A stretch of 64,000 bases of DNA, from positions 3,480 to 67,479 of the forward strand of contig DBDG01000007.1 in the NCBI GenBank assembly GCA_002293475.1, given 5' to 3'. Of the stretch, positions 43,302-52,654 are shown one piece after another. Source of the DNA: Lachnospiraceae bacterium UBA938 (lineage in GTDB: Bacteria; Bacillota; Clostridia; Lachnospirales; Lachnospiraceae). Under the pieces are notes generated by a model. It saw only the letters and a program-made list of their open reading frames with translations. It searched no databases and was not told the origin of the DNA. The position numbers and the translations under genes are program-made. Numbering within the stretch: position 1 is the stretch's first letter; each line of letters starts with the position of its first letter.

Positions 43302-44000
43302 TTACTGCTCAGTAACCGTGCTGATAATGATGGCCTCCGGTGCCACCCCGGTCTTGCGGATCACGATATCCTCAATCTGAGCCCGCTGCGCTTCGGTAAG
43401 CTCCAGTTCGTTGACCACAACATCCACCGTCGTATCGGTAATGCTGACCACCACATCGGCAAAGCCTTTAGCTTCCAAGAGGATTTCTGCCGCCGTTTCC
43501 TTTTCAGCAACATTGGTGATCGCTATCATATTATCCACCGCTTCCTGCTTCTGTTCTTCGCTGATATTGACATTATTGATGATTTCCAGCAGCGCCTCCT
43601 TATTTTTGGCACGGGTCTGCTCCTTCATAAGCTTGGCACCGGACAAGGCTCCCATTCCTGTCGTGGTTACGCTCGGAGTCTCTGTTTCCGGAACCTCGCC
43701 CATGTCCTCGGAGATGCTTTCCGCCATATTCTCATCCATGAAATCTTCCGTAATGACCACATCCGTGTCCATGCTTTCAATTTCTCCATATGTAGTGTCT
43801 TCCATATCCTCATCGGAGATTTCAAACATAGCCGCCACTTCGGTGGACTCTTCCGCATTTTCCGTAACGGCACCGCTGGTAGCCGTCATAATATCCTCTT
43901 CTGTGATTTGGTCACCTGCAAAGTTCAGGTATCCGGCCACTGCGATCATGATGGCAAGGGCAGTAATCATAATCTGATTCTTTTTTACCATATTTTTCAA
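43302..44000 (-). CDS. spoIIIAH: Stage III sporulation protein AH
   Basis: 232 residues, mother-cell membrane protein whose extracellular domain binds forespore SpoIIQ to build the feeding-tube channel. One N-terminal membrane segment (IMITALAIMIAVAGYLNFAG), an acidic variable linker, and the C-terminal YscJ/FliF-like ring-building domain (NVSEEQK-like NNVNISEEQKQEAVDNMIAI; TVDVVVNELELTEAQRAQIE). Last gene of the spoIIIA operon. Start taken as TTG 44000 with AGGGG upstream; ATG 43991 is the alternative. Confidence 0.92.
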   Translation of the reverse strand: MKNMVKKNQIMITALAIMIAVAGYLNFAGDQITEEDIMTATSGAVTENAEESTEVAAMFEISDEDMEDTTYGEIESMDTDVVITEDFMDENMAESISEDMGEVPETETPSVTTTGMGALSGAKLMKEQTRAKNKEALLEIINNVNISEEQKQEAVDNMIAITNVAEKETAAEILLEAKGFADVVVSITDTTVDVVVNELELTEAQRAQIEDIVIRKTGVAPEAIIISTVTEQ

Positions 44001-44044
44001 TTTTTTGCCCCTTTTCTTATTATGATATTGTTTATGATATTGTT

Positions 44045-44740
44045 TTATGATATCATTTTTACTATTTTAATTTTATGTTCGTCTATGCCAAATAATGCCA
44101 CAATTGCTTCCGTAATATTCTGAATTATTTCACTGTTCCCACCTCCCTGCGTTACCACGAGCACGCCTCCGATCACCGGGTGAAGCGTTTTCCTTACATA
44201 AGGGACATTGTTTCCGCTTTGATCAGATACATAAACCGTTTCTTGGCCGGTTTCTATATCACTGGTGTTACGGCTTCCTCCTTCCGCATCAACTTCTGTC
44301 GTTCCCAAGCGGCGGAGAGGCATATCCTTCTCCACGACCGCTTCCTTTGAACTGACCAGCGTAATCATTACCCTGGTCTTACCGGCACCTTCCATGACAG
44401 AAACAATCTCTTCCAGTTTATGCTCCAGATATACGGCATATGCCTCTGAGCTCCCGTCCTGCCATGACGGACCGGCACCGGAAACAGCATCGTCAACACC
44501 TGATGCCGATATCCCGGTGTCATCCGTTATATTCATTATACCACCGATGCCGTCCGATATACTGGACTCGGTGGCATCCACAGCATTTTCCTGACTGTCA
44601 TCGCCATCCGGAACGGGCCAGACAATGACAAGCAGTAAAACTCCCAGTAAAATCATGATCAGGAAATTATCTTTCTTTAACTTTTTGTCCTTCCATATCT
44701 CGCTTATCCGTGCCCATACTTTTGCTTTGCTTTCAGCCAC
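44045..44740 (-). CDS. spoIIIAG: Stage III sporulation protein AG
   Basis: 231 residues. Cytoplasmic N-terminus, one membrane segment (NFLIMILLGVLLLVIVWPV), a variable Ser/Asp-rich linker, then the ring-building domain (AYAVYLEHKLEEIVSVMEGA, GKTRVMITLVSS, VRKTLHPVIGGVLVVTQGGG). Forms the large oligomeric ring of the SpoIIIA-SpoIIQ channel. GTG start within the end of spoIIIAF, with GGAGGTAAGG as ribosome binding site. Confidence 0.92.
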   Translation of the reverse strand: MAESKAKVWARISEIWKDKKLKKDNFLIMILLGVLLLVIVWPVPDGDDSQENAVDATESSISDGIGGIMNITDDTGISASGVDDAVSGAGPSWQDGSSEAYAVYLEHKLEEIVSVMEGAGKTRVMITLVSSKEAVVEKDMPLRRLGTTEVDAEGGSRNTSDIETGQETVYVSDQSGNNVPYVRKTLHPVIGGVLVVTQGGGNSEIIQNITEAIVALFGIDEHKIKIVKMIS

Positions 44741-45308
44741 TTGACCTTACCTCCAAATATGCCTTGCCGGTACCCAATGCTTCACAGAACAGTTCCTGTA
44801 GCTTTGGTAAATCAGGATCATCTTGTCCGCCCTGTGTATCGGTATTGTCGGAACCGATCTCAATCTTAGATATCCTGATATCATCTTCGTTTGCTTTCCG
44901 CAGAGGCTCCTTACTTACGGTGACATGAACCATGTCATCAATAATAACATCCGTAATTACATAATCATGCTCTGCCGCAACGCTGTTTAATCTGGATTTA
45001 ATTTCGTCCGCCGTCTGGATATTGACCTCCTGCCCCTCCGATATCAGCTGTAATTCATCCATTTGCATCTCCTCTGCCTGTTCCTCCAGCATCATCTTAA
45101 GCTCCCTGACCTGCCGCTCTATCGCATCCCCTTCCTGACCGGTTACCAGCGCCTTAAGGGGAACGACGAACTGTGCCAGGACCATGATGCCGATCAGGAC
45201 CTTAACATATTTCTGATAGGAACTGCCCGGTACGAAATACAGTATGCTCTCCGCACAGATAAGGAATATACCGGTTGTTTTAATAAATTCTAGAAAAGTA
45301 CTTAGCAT
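44733..45308 (-). CDS. spoIIIAF: Stage III sporulation protein AF
   Basis: 191 residues. Two N-terminal hydrophobic segments (TGIFLICAESILYFVPGSSY; VLIGIMVLAQFVVPL) anchor a soluble domain of about 120 residues with a helical part (RQVRELKMMLEEQAEEMQMD) and a ring-building-like beta-alpha part. Component of the SpoIIIA channel. Eight-base overlap with spoIIIAG. Confidence 0.9.
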   Translation of the reverse strand: MLSTFLEFIKTTGIFLICAESILYFVPGSSYQKYVKVLIGIMVLAQFVVPLKALVTGQEGDAIERQVRELKMMLEEQAEEMQMDELQLISEGQEVNIQTADEIKSRLNSVAAEHDYVITDVIIDDMVHVTVSKEPLRKANEDDIRISKIEIGSDNTDTQGGQDDPDLPKLQELFCEALGTGKAYLEVRSSG

Positions 45309-45356
45309 CTTTATTTACCTTTTTATACATAACTGACGAGTCGATAAACATTAATA

Positions 45357-46400
45357 TCAGCGAACGGTATGAGCCGCAAAGGCGATTATAATAAAAAACA
45401 AGGCAACCGTTGTAAATACCATCTTAAATAGAAGCATGCCGGCATCACCGATTCTGTCGGTACAATGCATAATCCTTTTATCACTGATTATCGCCGCCAT
45501 TGCGGCACTGAGTTTCATCATTCCGGCAATCAGCAGGATCTTAATCAGCGGCGCCACACAAACCGCGATGATCAGGATGAGAAATAATATTCCGATGCTA
45601 TTTTTCAGCAATACTGCCGACCCGATCACCATCTCTGTAACCCCTTCCGCCAGATTGCCGATTCCCGGTATTGCCGCGATCATCTTTTTGACTGCCGATG
45701 CCTTGAGGCCATCAATAGCAGGTGTTATTATAGACTGGATAAAACTGATCCCCGCCACTAGTCCCAAAGCTGTTTTAAGAATGACAGCGATAACTTTTTT
45801 GAATAAGTCCAGCATTAACGCCAGACGCTCTTCCGTCCATATCCCGTTGATCATCGACAGGATCGCATAGCAATAGATGAAAGGAAGCAAGACGGAAAGC
45901 AAAAAGCTCTGCACGCAGTAGGACGCTATCAAAACAAACTGATATCCTGCTGTTGCCGTCGTTATGCCTACTGCCGCTCCTACCGCCAGAAAATAAGTAG
46001 GAATGAGCATCTTTACAAAAAGCACGATATTCTCCATAGTACCGACCGCCACGTCGGCAATATCCAGAAAAGCCCTAGTCAAGATCACCATCAAGAACAT
46101 ATAGGTAAAATAAAATCCCACCTGGGATATCTGCTGACTGGCAAAGATATCGGAAAAATTAGTGAAGATAGCGGAAAGTATCCCCAGAAGCAAGACGGCA
46201 ATCAGCAATGATCTGAGCCCAGCGATTTCACCGCTTATATTTCCTCCTATCTGGTTGAACAGATCCTTGCCCGCATCCCATATCCTGCCCTCCATAATAA
46301 GTGCCAGTATCTGATCAACATCGATTTGAAAGCCGGGGAAAAAACTGTCAACTCCCTGCTTAATTGCCTGCATATCATAGGGATTCTCAATAATCTCCAT
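45357..46400 (-). CDS. spoIIIAE: Stage III sporulation protein AE
   Basis: 347 residues, polytopic membrane protein with about seven or eight hydrophobic segments (SLLIAVLLLGILSAIFTNF, FYFTYMFLMVILTRAFLDIA, FVKMLIPTYFLAVGAAVGIT and more). Conserved partner in the SpoIIIA channel, with a suggested export role. The start at 46400 has TATGGAGG upstream; the longer frame to 46469 reads into the end of spoIIIAD and lacks a site. No cleavable signal peptide is evident at this start. Confidence 0.92.
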   Translation of the reverse strand: MEIIENPYDMQAIKQGVDSFFPGFQIDVDQILALIMEGRIWDAGKDLFNQIGGNISGEIAGLRSLLIAVLLLGILSAIFTNFSDIFASQQISQVGFYFTYMFLMVILTRAFLDIADVAVGTMENIVLFVKMLIPTYFLAVGAAVGITTATAGYQFVLIASYCVQSFLLSVLLPFIYCYAILSMINGIWTEERLALMLDLFKKVIAVILKTALGLVAGISFIQSIITPAIDGLKASAVKKMIAAIPGIGNLAEGVTEMVIGSAVLLKNSIGILFLILIIAVCVAPLIKILLIAGMMKLSAAMAAIISDKRIMHCTDRIGDAGMLLFKMVFTTVALFFIIIAFAAHTVR

Positions 46401-46437
46401 CTTACCTCCATACCGCTTGCCAGTGCTTGTCCCGCCC

Positions 46438-46824
46438 CTATAAGCTGATCTGGCTAATATTTTCAACAATGGCCACTAATATCGGCATGCCGGTTATCAG
46501 AACCGACAGCTTGCCGAACACTTCTATCTGACCGGCCACCGCGATATAACCGGCATCCCTACAGACAGCTGAACAGAATTCACAGATATAGGTGATGCCT
46601 ACCACCTTGAGCAGGATCATGAAATACATGTTTCCGGTATCAATATATCTTTGAAAAATAACCATGTTATCCAGCACTTCCGACAGCTTATCCATGGCAA
46701 ACGCAAAAATGATCATTCCCACGGCAAAACCGATATAAAGGCTAAATTCCTGCTTTTGCGTCTTGAACAGCAAGGCAAAAAGCACGCCTGCCACTCCCAA
46801 AACCCCGATCCGGACGATTTCCAT
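46438..46824 (-). CDS. spoIIIAD: Stage III sporulation protein AD
   Basis: 128 residues, almost entirely hydrophobic, four membrane segments (IGVLGVAGVLFALLF, LYIGFAVGMIIFAFAMDKL, LLKVVGITYICEFCSAVCRD, LSVLITGMPILVAIVENISQ). The CEFCSAVCRDAG stretch is conserved in the family. AAGGAAGCAAA precedes the ATG. Confidence 0.93.
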   Translation of the reverse strand: MEIVRIGVLGVAGVLFALLFKTQKQEFSLYIGFAVGMIIFAFAMDKLSEVLDNMVIFQRYIDTGNMYFMILLKVVGITYICEFCSAVCRDAGYIAVAGQIEVFGKLSVLITGMPILVAIVENISQISL

Positions 46825-46868
46825 TTTGCTTCCTTCCCAATATACTCTCCGTTAGTTATATAAAGATT

Positions 46869-47063
46869 TTATATATCAAATAAACTCTGCACCATCGTAA
46901 ATAACTCTAATATATAGGGAAGAATCCATGTCATCACCAGAATCAGGCCTGCCAGACTGATGAGAAAGGCATGCTCTTCCCTGCCGCTGTGTTTTAATAT
47001 CTGGCTGAGAATGGTAATCAAAATTCCCACTGCCGCGATTCTAAAGATTAGACTGATTGACAT
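46869..47063 (-). CDS. spoIIIAC: Stage III sporulation protein AC
   Basis: 64 residues, two membrane segments (LIFRIAAVGILITILSQIL; FLISLAGLILVMTWILPYI), the standard size for SpoIIIAC. GGAGGAATCAGA precedes the ATG. Lies between spoIIIAB and spoIIIAD in the canonical order. Confidence 0.94.
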   Translation of the reverse strand: MSISLIFRIAAVGILITILSQILKHSGREEHAFLISLAGLILVMTWILPYILELFTMVQSLFDI

Positions 47064-47120
47064 TCTGATTCCTCCAAGTTCTTCTTATAGTGATTGGCAG
47101 GCTCCAAGCCCCGCTGAATA

Positions 47121-47639
47121 CTAAATCAGAAGTATAACCGCCATGATGCCGCTCATGACTCCCATGCACATAATGACACGGTATTTACTTCTAAGCTCTT
47201 CATCAAGATTTTTAATGTATTGCGAGACCTCGTCAATATACTGGTCCATTCCTTCAGCCTGTCCTTTTCCGTTCCGGAAGTCAAGGCGCAAGGGAAAATC
47301 AATGACAAAAGCCTTTTCATGTTTCCTTAACGGGAGCGCTTTCATGGCATCCTGCATATGTTTTTCCCAGATTTCATTAAAGGTACAGCCGTTATTCTCA
47401 TTCAACTCCTCGTATATTGCCGCAAAGGCCTGACCAAAGGGCGGCGGCTGCCGCTGGCCCAGCCGGCCGCATAGCTCCGGAAGGGAGGCTTTCGCATAGT
47501 CGATTTCTTTTTGCAGATATTCATAGATCTGCCGGATGGTTTTTAAATATTCAAGGCGTTCCTTCTGTTCCTTGCAATAACTCCACGCGAGTCCGGTTGT
47601 TCCGGATATCAGCAAGATGATTCCGATGATCTGTAACAT
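47121..47639 (-). CDS. spoIIIAB: Stage III sporulation protein AB
   Basis: 172 residues. N-terminal membrane segment (IIGIILLISGTTGLAWSY), a helical cytoplasmic-type middle related to type II secretion/GspF helices, and a C-terminal hydrophobic segment (VIMCMGVMSGIMAVILLI). The start lies 31 bases inside spoIIIAA, so the two are coupled. Confidence 0.92.
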   Translation of the reverse strand: MLQIIGIILLISGTTGLAWSYCKEQKERLEYLKTIRQIYEYLQKEIDYAKASLPELCGRLGQRQPPPFGQAFAAIYEELNENNGCTFNEIWEKHMQDAMKALPLRKHEKAFVIDFPLRLDFRNGKGQAEGMDQYIDEVSQYIKNLDEELRSKYRVIMCMGVMSGIMAVILLI

Positions 47640-48577
47640 ATATCCATACCCTGGCCATATACTGCCTTGATCCGGCAGCGCCCTTTCTCTTTATTTAATA
47701 CGATGAATCTTTGGAAGATATCTTCGACAGCGTACTCTCTATGGAACGGCCTGGCGCGAATATCCTCTAGCGATTCGCCATGGATGGTCGCCAGTATTTT
47801 ACTGCCGCACTGTAAAGTCTGATAGAGCGCTTTCATATCCTCACTGCTTCCTATTTCATCTACCGCCACCACCTTAGGCGCCATGGCGCGGATCAGCATC
47901 ATCATGCCCTGTACCTTCGGACAGGCATCAAGAATATCGGTCCGCATCCCGACATCATTCTGCGGGATGCCCATAAAGCTTCCGGCGATCTCCGATCTCT
48001 CATCCACCACTCCCACCTGCATCCCTGCCGCTATCCGGTTTCCGTCGGAGACCTGACGGATCATATCCCTTAACAAGGTGGTTTTACCGCAGCCCGGCGG
48101 CGCGATGATCAAGGTGTTTTTAACAGACTGTCCTTCATATATATAGCCGATGACCGGGTCAGCCGCACCGATGACTTCATGTGCAATCCTGATATTCATA
48201 AAGCGGATATGCTTCATGTTTCTGATTTTACCATCTTCCGTACGGATCACTTGGCCGGCCACGCCGATTCGGTGGCCTCCCGGTATGGTAATAAAACCTT
48301 GGCTGATTTCATCCTCAAAAGCATAGAGGGAGTATTTACATACATACTGCAGGATTTCCTCCAGCTCTTTTTCATTGATGCGCCATGCCGGTTCGGCAGA
48401 AGTACAAAGATTCCCGGCAGTATCCAGATATTTTTCTTTGCCGGACAAGATAATCCTGACCGGCTGCTTGATCTGAAGCCTTATTTCCTGCAGGCTGGCA
48501 GCATAGGCGGCGGTTTTTTGGAAGCGTTCCCTTACTGATGACGGGAAGATACCGATGATGTCTTCTTGGCTGATCAA
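47609..48577 (-). CDS. spoIIIAA: Stage III sporulation protein AA (ATPase)
   Basis: 322 residues, mother-cell cytoplasmic ATPase related to type II/IV secretion ATPases that powers or assembles the SpoIIIA channel. Walker A APPGCGKTTLLRDMIRQV, VDERSEIAGS, and Walker B region PKVVAVDEIGSSEDMKAL are intact. The start is TTG with AGAGAGGTG upstream. First gene of an eight-gene operon in canonical order AA-AH. Confidence 0.95.
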   Translation of the reverse strand: MISQEDIIGIFPSSVRERFQKTAAYAASLQEIRLQIKQPVRIILSGKEKYLDTAGNLCTSAEPAWRINEKELEEILQYVCKYSLYAFEDEISQGFITIPGGHRIGVAGQVIRTEDGKIRNMKHIRFMNIRIAHEVIGAADPVIGYIYEGQSVKNTLIIAPPGCGKTTLLRDMIRQVSDGNRIAAGMQVGVVDERSEIAGSFMGIPQNDVGMRTDILDACPKVQGMMMLIRAMAPKVVAVDEIGSSEDMKALYQTLQCGSKILATIHGESLEDIRARPFHREYAVEDIFQRFIVLNKEKGRCRIKAVYGQGMDICYRSSESSC

Positions 48578-48599
48578 TTGCGTTCACCTCTCTTATCTC

Positions 48600-48629
48600 A
48601 ATATATGTTTTCTTGTCCAAGTTATGACC
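48600..48629 (-). promoter_or_regulatory. Candidate sigma-E promoter of the spoIIIA operon
   Basis: Minus strand GGTCATAA (48629-48622), 14 bases, CATATATT (48607-48600). This fits the mother-cell sigma-E pattern (ATA-centred -35, CATA-type -10). The spoIIIA operon of Bacillus subtilis is known to be sigma-E controlled, which supports the call. Confidence 0.6.
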
Positions 48630-48751
48630 GGAAATTGATCTGGGTAATGATAACTGCCAAGTGAATTTAACTGATAAATATTTTTATGGCTTCCGGTAAT
48701 AATAATTATTACTGGAAAACAATATGAAATCTATAAGGAGTAATCAACTAT

Positions 48752-50200
48752 ATGTCACCTATCAAGTTCCTAAAATCACCCCCCGTCCCACTTGAAATGC
48801 ATAAAGTACGGATTGTACAGAAGCTGACTCTGCTTCCCATTGATGAGCGGGTTGCCATCAATCGGGATGCCGGCAATAACGCCCACCTATTAAAAAACGA
48901 ACATGTATTTCTGGACATGCTAACCGACAGCGGCGTCAATGCCATGAGCGACCGGCAGCTGGCCGCCATGATGGCAGCGGATGATGCTTATGCCGGCAGT
49001 GCATCCTTTTATAAGCTGGAAGAAAAGCTGCAGGAAATCTTCGGCATGGAGTTCTTTGTACCGGCTCATCAGGGCCGCGCCTGTGAGCATCTGCTCTGCG
49101 AACTTTTATTGAAACCAGGCCAGTATGTTCCGATGAACCACCACTTTACCACCGCAAGGGCGCATATCTTAAAAAAGGAAGGAATCGTGGAAGAACTGCT
49201 GATGGAGGAAGGATGGAAACCGCAAAGCGAATGTGCTTTTAAGGGCAACATTGATCTTCATAAACTACGGGCATTCATCTCTGAAAAAGGCCGGGACAAG
49301 ATTGCTTTTGTCCGGATGGAAGCCGGCACCAATCTGATCGGCGGTCAGCCCGTATCACTGGAAAACATCCAGGACGTAGCGCAGATCTGCAAAGAAAACG
49401 GCATCAAATATGTATTTGATGCCAGCCTGCTGGCCGATAACCTTTATTTTATGAAAACCCGGGAAGAGCCATGTAAAAACATGAGCATTCCGGATATTAC
49501 CCGGAGAATCTGCGACTGTTTTGATATCATATATTTTTCCGCCCGGAAACTGACCTGCTCCCGCGGCGGCGGCATGTGTTTCCGGCATGAAGCTGATTAC
49601 ACTAAAGTCCGGGAATTAACGCCGCTATACGAAGGCTTCTCTACCTACGGCGGAATCTCCGTGCGGGAAATCGAAGCAATGTCAATCGGCCTAGAAGAAT
49701 CAATGGATGAGGATATGATTTCCCAAGGTCCGATTTTTATTGAAGAAATGACCCGTCTGCTTACCGAAAAAGGCGTTCCGATGGTGACGCCGGCAGGCGG
49801 ACTGGGCGTCCACATCGACTGTACCCAGTTCCTGCCCCATGTCCCGCCGCTTCAATACCCCGGTGCCGCCGTAGCTTGTGCCCTATACCTAGCCGCCGGA
49901 ATCCGCGGCACGGAAAGGGGGACCCTTTCGGAAGACCGTGATGAAAGCGGCAACGAGGTCATCGCCAAGATGGAACTCCTGCGCCTCGCCTTACCGCGAA
50001 GAGTCTTTACCCTGTCACAGATCCATTATGCGGTAGACCGTATTCTCTGGCTCTATGAGAACCGCGCGCTGATCGGCGGCCTGCAATTTACCCAAGAACC
50101 TTCCGTCTTACGTTTTTTCTTCGGAAAACTGGAACCAATCGGCGACTGGCAAGACAAGCTAGTGCAAAAGTTTAAAGAAGACTTTGGCGACAGCCGCTGA
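48752..50200 (+). CDS. Tryptophanase/tyrosine phenol-lyase family beta-eliminating lyase
   Basis: 482 residues, PLP-dependent fold-type I enzyme that would cleave an aromatic or related amino acid to pyruvate, ammonia and the side-chain compound. PAHQGRACEHLL matches the cofactor-phosphate region, AFVRMEAGTNLIGGQPVSL and YVFDASLLADNLYF carry the PLP-contacting Asp, and the Schiff-base lysine is in YFSARKLTCSRGGG, followed by a GGISVREIEA helix and the C-terminal GGLGVHIDC. Around the lysine it differs from classic TnaA (SAKKD), so the substrate may differ. No leader peptide like tnaC and no tryptophan permease is adjacent. It is divergent from spoIIIAA. Confidence 0.85.
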   Translation: MSPIKFLKSPPVPLEMHKVRIVQKLTLLPIDERVAINRDAGNNAHLLKNEHVFLDMLTDSGVNAMSDRQLAAMMAADDAYAGSASFYKLEEKLQEIFGMEFFVPAHQGRACEHLLCELLLKPGQYVPMNHHFTTARAHILKKEGIVEELLMEEGWKPQSECAFKGNIDLHKLRAFISEKGRDKIAFVRMEAGTNLIGGQPVSLENIQDVAQICKENGIKYVFDASLLADNLYFMKTREEPCKNMSIPDITRRICDCFDIIYFSARKLTCSRGGGMCFRHEADYTKVRELTPLYEGFSTYGGISVREIEAMSIGLEESMDEDMISQGPIFIEEMTRLLTEKGVPMVTPAGGLGVHIDCTQFLPHVPPLQYPGAAVACALYLAAGIRGTERGTLSEDRDESGNEVIAKMELLRLALPRRVFTLSQIHYAVDRILWLYENRALIGGLQFTQEPSVLRFFFGKLEPIGDWQDKLVQKFKEDFGDSR

Positions 50201-50225
50201 AATATGACAATGACCATCCCTCTAC

Positions 50226-50260
50226 ACAAAAAGAGCCAGCTGACATTACAATCAGCTGGC
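50226..50260 (-). terminator. Rho-independent terminator of pnp
   Basis: Minus strand GCCAGCTGA, loop TTGTAATG, TCAGCTGGC, then TCTTTTTGTG: nine perfect pairs. The convergent lyase gene ends just before it and may use the same hairpin, though its U tract on that side is poor. Confidence 0.85.
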
Positions 50261-50289
50261 CTTGGTTAATTACTCACTCCTATTTCCCG

Positions 50290-52389
50290 CTACACATTCT
50301 TCGGCACATCCTTAATCGAAAAGCTCATCCTCCCCATCTTATCTTTGCCAAGGCAGATAACCGTCACCTTATCACCCAGTGTCAGCACGTCTTCCACCTG
50401 TTTGATACGCTCCTTGGCAATCTTAGAAATATGCACCATGCCTTCTTTCCCAGGGGCAAATTCAATGAAGGCGCCGAATTCCTTAATACTGACGACAGTG
50501 CCTTGGAAGATCTGGCCTTCCTCAAACTCGGTGACTATCGTCTTGACCATCTCAATCGCCTTGCTCATCATGTCCGCTTCAGTACCGCATACGGCCACTT
50601 TACCGTCATCCGTAATATCAATCCTCACGCCGGTACGGGCAATGATCTCGTTAATCGTCTTGCCTCTTTGACCTACGACATCGCCGATCTTCTCAGGATC
50701 AATCTGAATAGCAATAATCTTAGGCGCATAAGGGCCGACCTCCGCTCTGGGCTTATCAATACAAGGATTCATGACCTTATCCAAGATATATGTCCGCGCT
50801 TCTTTCGTCTTAGCGATAGCTTCCTCCACAATCGCCCTAGTCAGGCCGTGGATCTTGATGTCCATCTGGATCGCCGTGATACCGTCATGGGTACCGGCCA
50901 CCTTAAAGTCCATATCGCCAAAAAAGTCTTCTAGGCCCTGGATATCCGTCAGCACCAAATAGTCATCGTCCGTTTCTCCGGTAACTAGGCCACAGGAAAT
51001 ACCCGCTACCGGCTTGCTGATCGGAACGCCCGCCGCCATCAGTGACATACTGGAGGCACAGACAGAAGCCTGGGAAGTGGAGCCGTTGGATTCAAAGGTT
51101 TCCGATACGGTACGGATGGCGTAGGGGAAAGCCTCTTCACTGGGAAGCACCGGTATCAAAGCTTTTTCCGCCAAGGCGCCGTGGCCGATCTCGCGGCGGC
51201 CCGGCCCACGGCTGGGCTTGGTTTCGCCGACGGAATAAGAGGGGAAATTATAATGATGCATATAACGCTTATTGACTTCATTTTCATCTAATCCGTCGAT
51301 TCTCTGCATATCAGACATGGGTGCCAGCGTGGTGATCGTGCAGATCTGGGTCTGACCTCTGGTAAACATGGCTGACCCATGTACCCGGGGAATGAGATCC
51401 ACTTCAGCTTCCAGATGCCTGATTTCCGTGATCTGCCGGCCGTCAGGACGCTTTTTGTCCTTTAGGATCATCTTGCGGACGGTTTTCTTCTCATATTGAT
51501 AGATGGCTTCGTCCAGTATGGCAAGCCATTCTTCCTTGTCGGCAAAGGCTTCTTCCAGCCTAGCGGTGATACTGCGGATATTTTCTTCCCTGACTTGCTT
51601 CTCGTCAGTAAAAACAGCTTCTTCCATCTCGGCAGGCGTAACAATTTCCTGCATCGCCGCCGTCATTTCCTCAGGTATCGCGCAGCTGGTGTAAGTATGC
51701 TTCGGCCTTCCCACTTCGGCAGTGATCTGGTTTATAAAGGCAATCACAGTCTGATTGATATCGTGAGCCATATAAATCGCTTCCAGCATCTTATCTTCCG
51801 GCACCTCATTGGCGCCGGCTTCGATCATGATAACCTTTTCCGCCGTAGATGCTACGGACAGATTCAGGTCGCCGTTCTTCCACTGCTCCTGGCTGGGATT
51901 CACAATCAGCTTACCGTCCACCATGCCTATCTGCGTGGTCGCACACGGCCCGTCAAAAGGGATATCGGATATCACGGTGGCGATTGCCGAACCCAGCATT
52001 GCCACCAGCTCCGGACGGCATACGGGATCCACCGAGAGCACCAGATTATTCAGGGTCACATCATTGCGGTAATCCTTGGGAAACAAAGGACGCATCGGAC
52101 GGTCAATGATACGGCAGGTCAGCACCGCATTTTCACTGGCTTTCCCTTCCCGCTTATTAAACCCGCCGGGAATCTTGCCTACCGAATATAGTTTTTCCTC
52201 ATACTCTACGCTTAAAGGAAAGAAATCAATCCCTTCCCGCGGTTTGTCCGATGATGTCGCGGTACAAAGTACCGTAGTGTCGCCATACTGCATAAAAGCA
52301 CAGCCGTTAGCCTGCTTTCCCACCCTGCCGATGTCAACGCGCAGCGTATGACCGGCAAGTTCCATGGTAAATGTTTTGTAATTGCTCAT
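50290..52389 (-). CDS. pnp: Polynucleotide phosphorylase
   Basis: 699 residues; phosphorolytic 3'-5' exoribonuclease. Two RNase PH domains (VDIGRVGKQANGCAFMQYGD; HGSAMFTRGQTQICTITTLA), a helical linker, a KH domain (IGDVVGQRGKTINEIIARTG) and a C-terminal S1 domain (FQGTVVSIKEFGAFIEFAPG). The conserved rpsO-pnp order is kept. The 265-base space from rpsO contains a long RNA hairpin that may be an RNase-processed leader controlling pnp. TCTCCTTTT complement gives AAAAGGAGA before the ATG. Confidence 0.97.
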   Translation of the reverse strand: MSNYKTFTMELAGHTLRVDIGRVGKQANGCAFMQYGDTTVLCTATSSDKPREGIDFFPLSVEYEEKLYSVGKIPGGFNKREGKASENAVLTCRIIDRPMRPLFPKDYRNDVTLNNLVLSVDPVCRPELVAMLGSAIATVISDIPFDGPCATTQIGMVDGKLIVNPSQEQWKNGDLNLSVASTAEKVIMIEAGANEVPEDKMLEAIYMAHDINQTVIAFINQITAEVGRPKHTYTSCAIPEEMTAAMQEIVTPAEMEEAVFTDEKQVREENIRSITARLEEAFADKEEWLAILDEAIYQYEKKTVRKMILKDKKRPDGRQITEIRHLEAEVDLIPRVHGSAMFTRGQTQICTITTLAPMSDMQRIDGLDENEVNKRYMHHYNFPSYSVGETKPSRGPGRREIGHGALAEKALIPVLPSEEAFPYAIRTVSETFESNGSTSQASVCASSMSLMAAGVPISKPVAGISCGLVTGETDDDYLVLTDIQGLEDFFGDMDFKVAGTHDGITAIQMDIKIHGLTRAIVEEAIAKTKEARTYILDKVMNPCIDKPRAEVGPYAPKIIAIQIDPEKIGDVVGQRGKTINEIIARTGVRIDITDDGKVAVCGTEADMMSKAIEMVKTIVTEFEEGQIFQGTVVSIKEFGAFIEFAPGKEGMVHISKIAKERIKQVEDVLTLGDKVTVICLGKDKMGRMSFSIKDVPKNV

Positions 52390-52417
52390 TATCTTCTCCT
52401 TTTCTTACTAAATCATC

Positions 52418-52552
52418 AGGAAGAAGATGTCGAAACTACTGACCCGTACACCGGTACTCCGCAAAAGCTCCTGCTATCCGCCGCTCCGTATCAAGAGCTG
52501 CTATAAGACTGCCGGTGGGCGCGTCAGTGGTCTCGATACCATCTTCTTACCT
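52418..52552 (-). promoter_or_regulatory. Structured leader between rpsO and pnp
   Basis: On the minus strand AAGAAGATG pairs with CATCTTCTT across about 130 bases; next inward TCGA/TCGA, ACTGAC/GTCAGT and CACCGG/CCGGTG also pair, around an inner AGCTC/GAGCT arm. The result is a long interrupted stem ending about 30 bases before the pnp start. PNPase represses its own mRNA through an RNase III-cut leader hairpin in E. coli; a similar role here is inference. Confidence 0.65.
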
Positions 52553-52654
52553 GAAACATTTCCATATAAAATCCTAATGACCGAATGGCCATAAAGCAAA
52601 AGGCGGAAAGCCCAAGCCGATTTGGCCACTCCTCCACCTCTTAACACGTAATGT

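Noticed and set aside
52560..52654. tRNA-like stretch after rpsO (GTGGCCAAATCGGCTTGGGC)
   Set aside because: It has a D-arm-like look but no anticodon arm or GGTTCRA T-arm follows; probably rpsO terminator debris.
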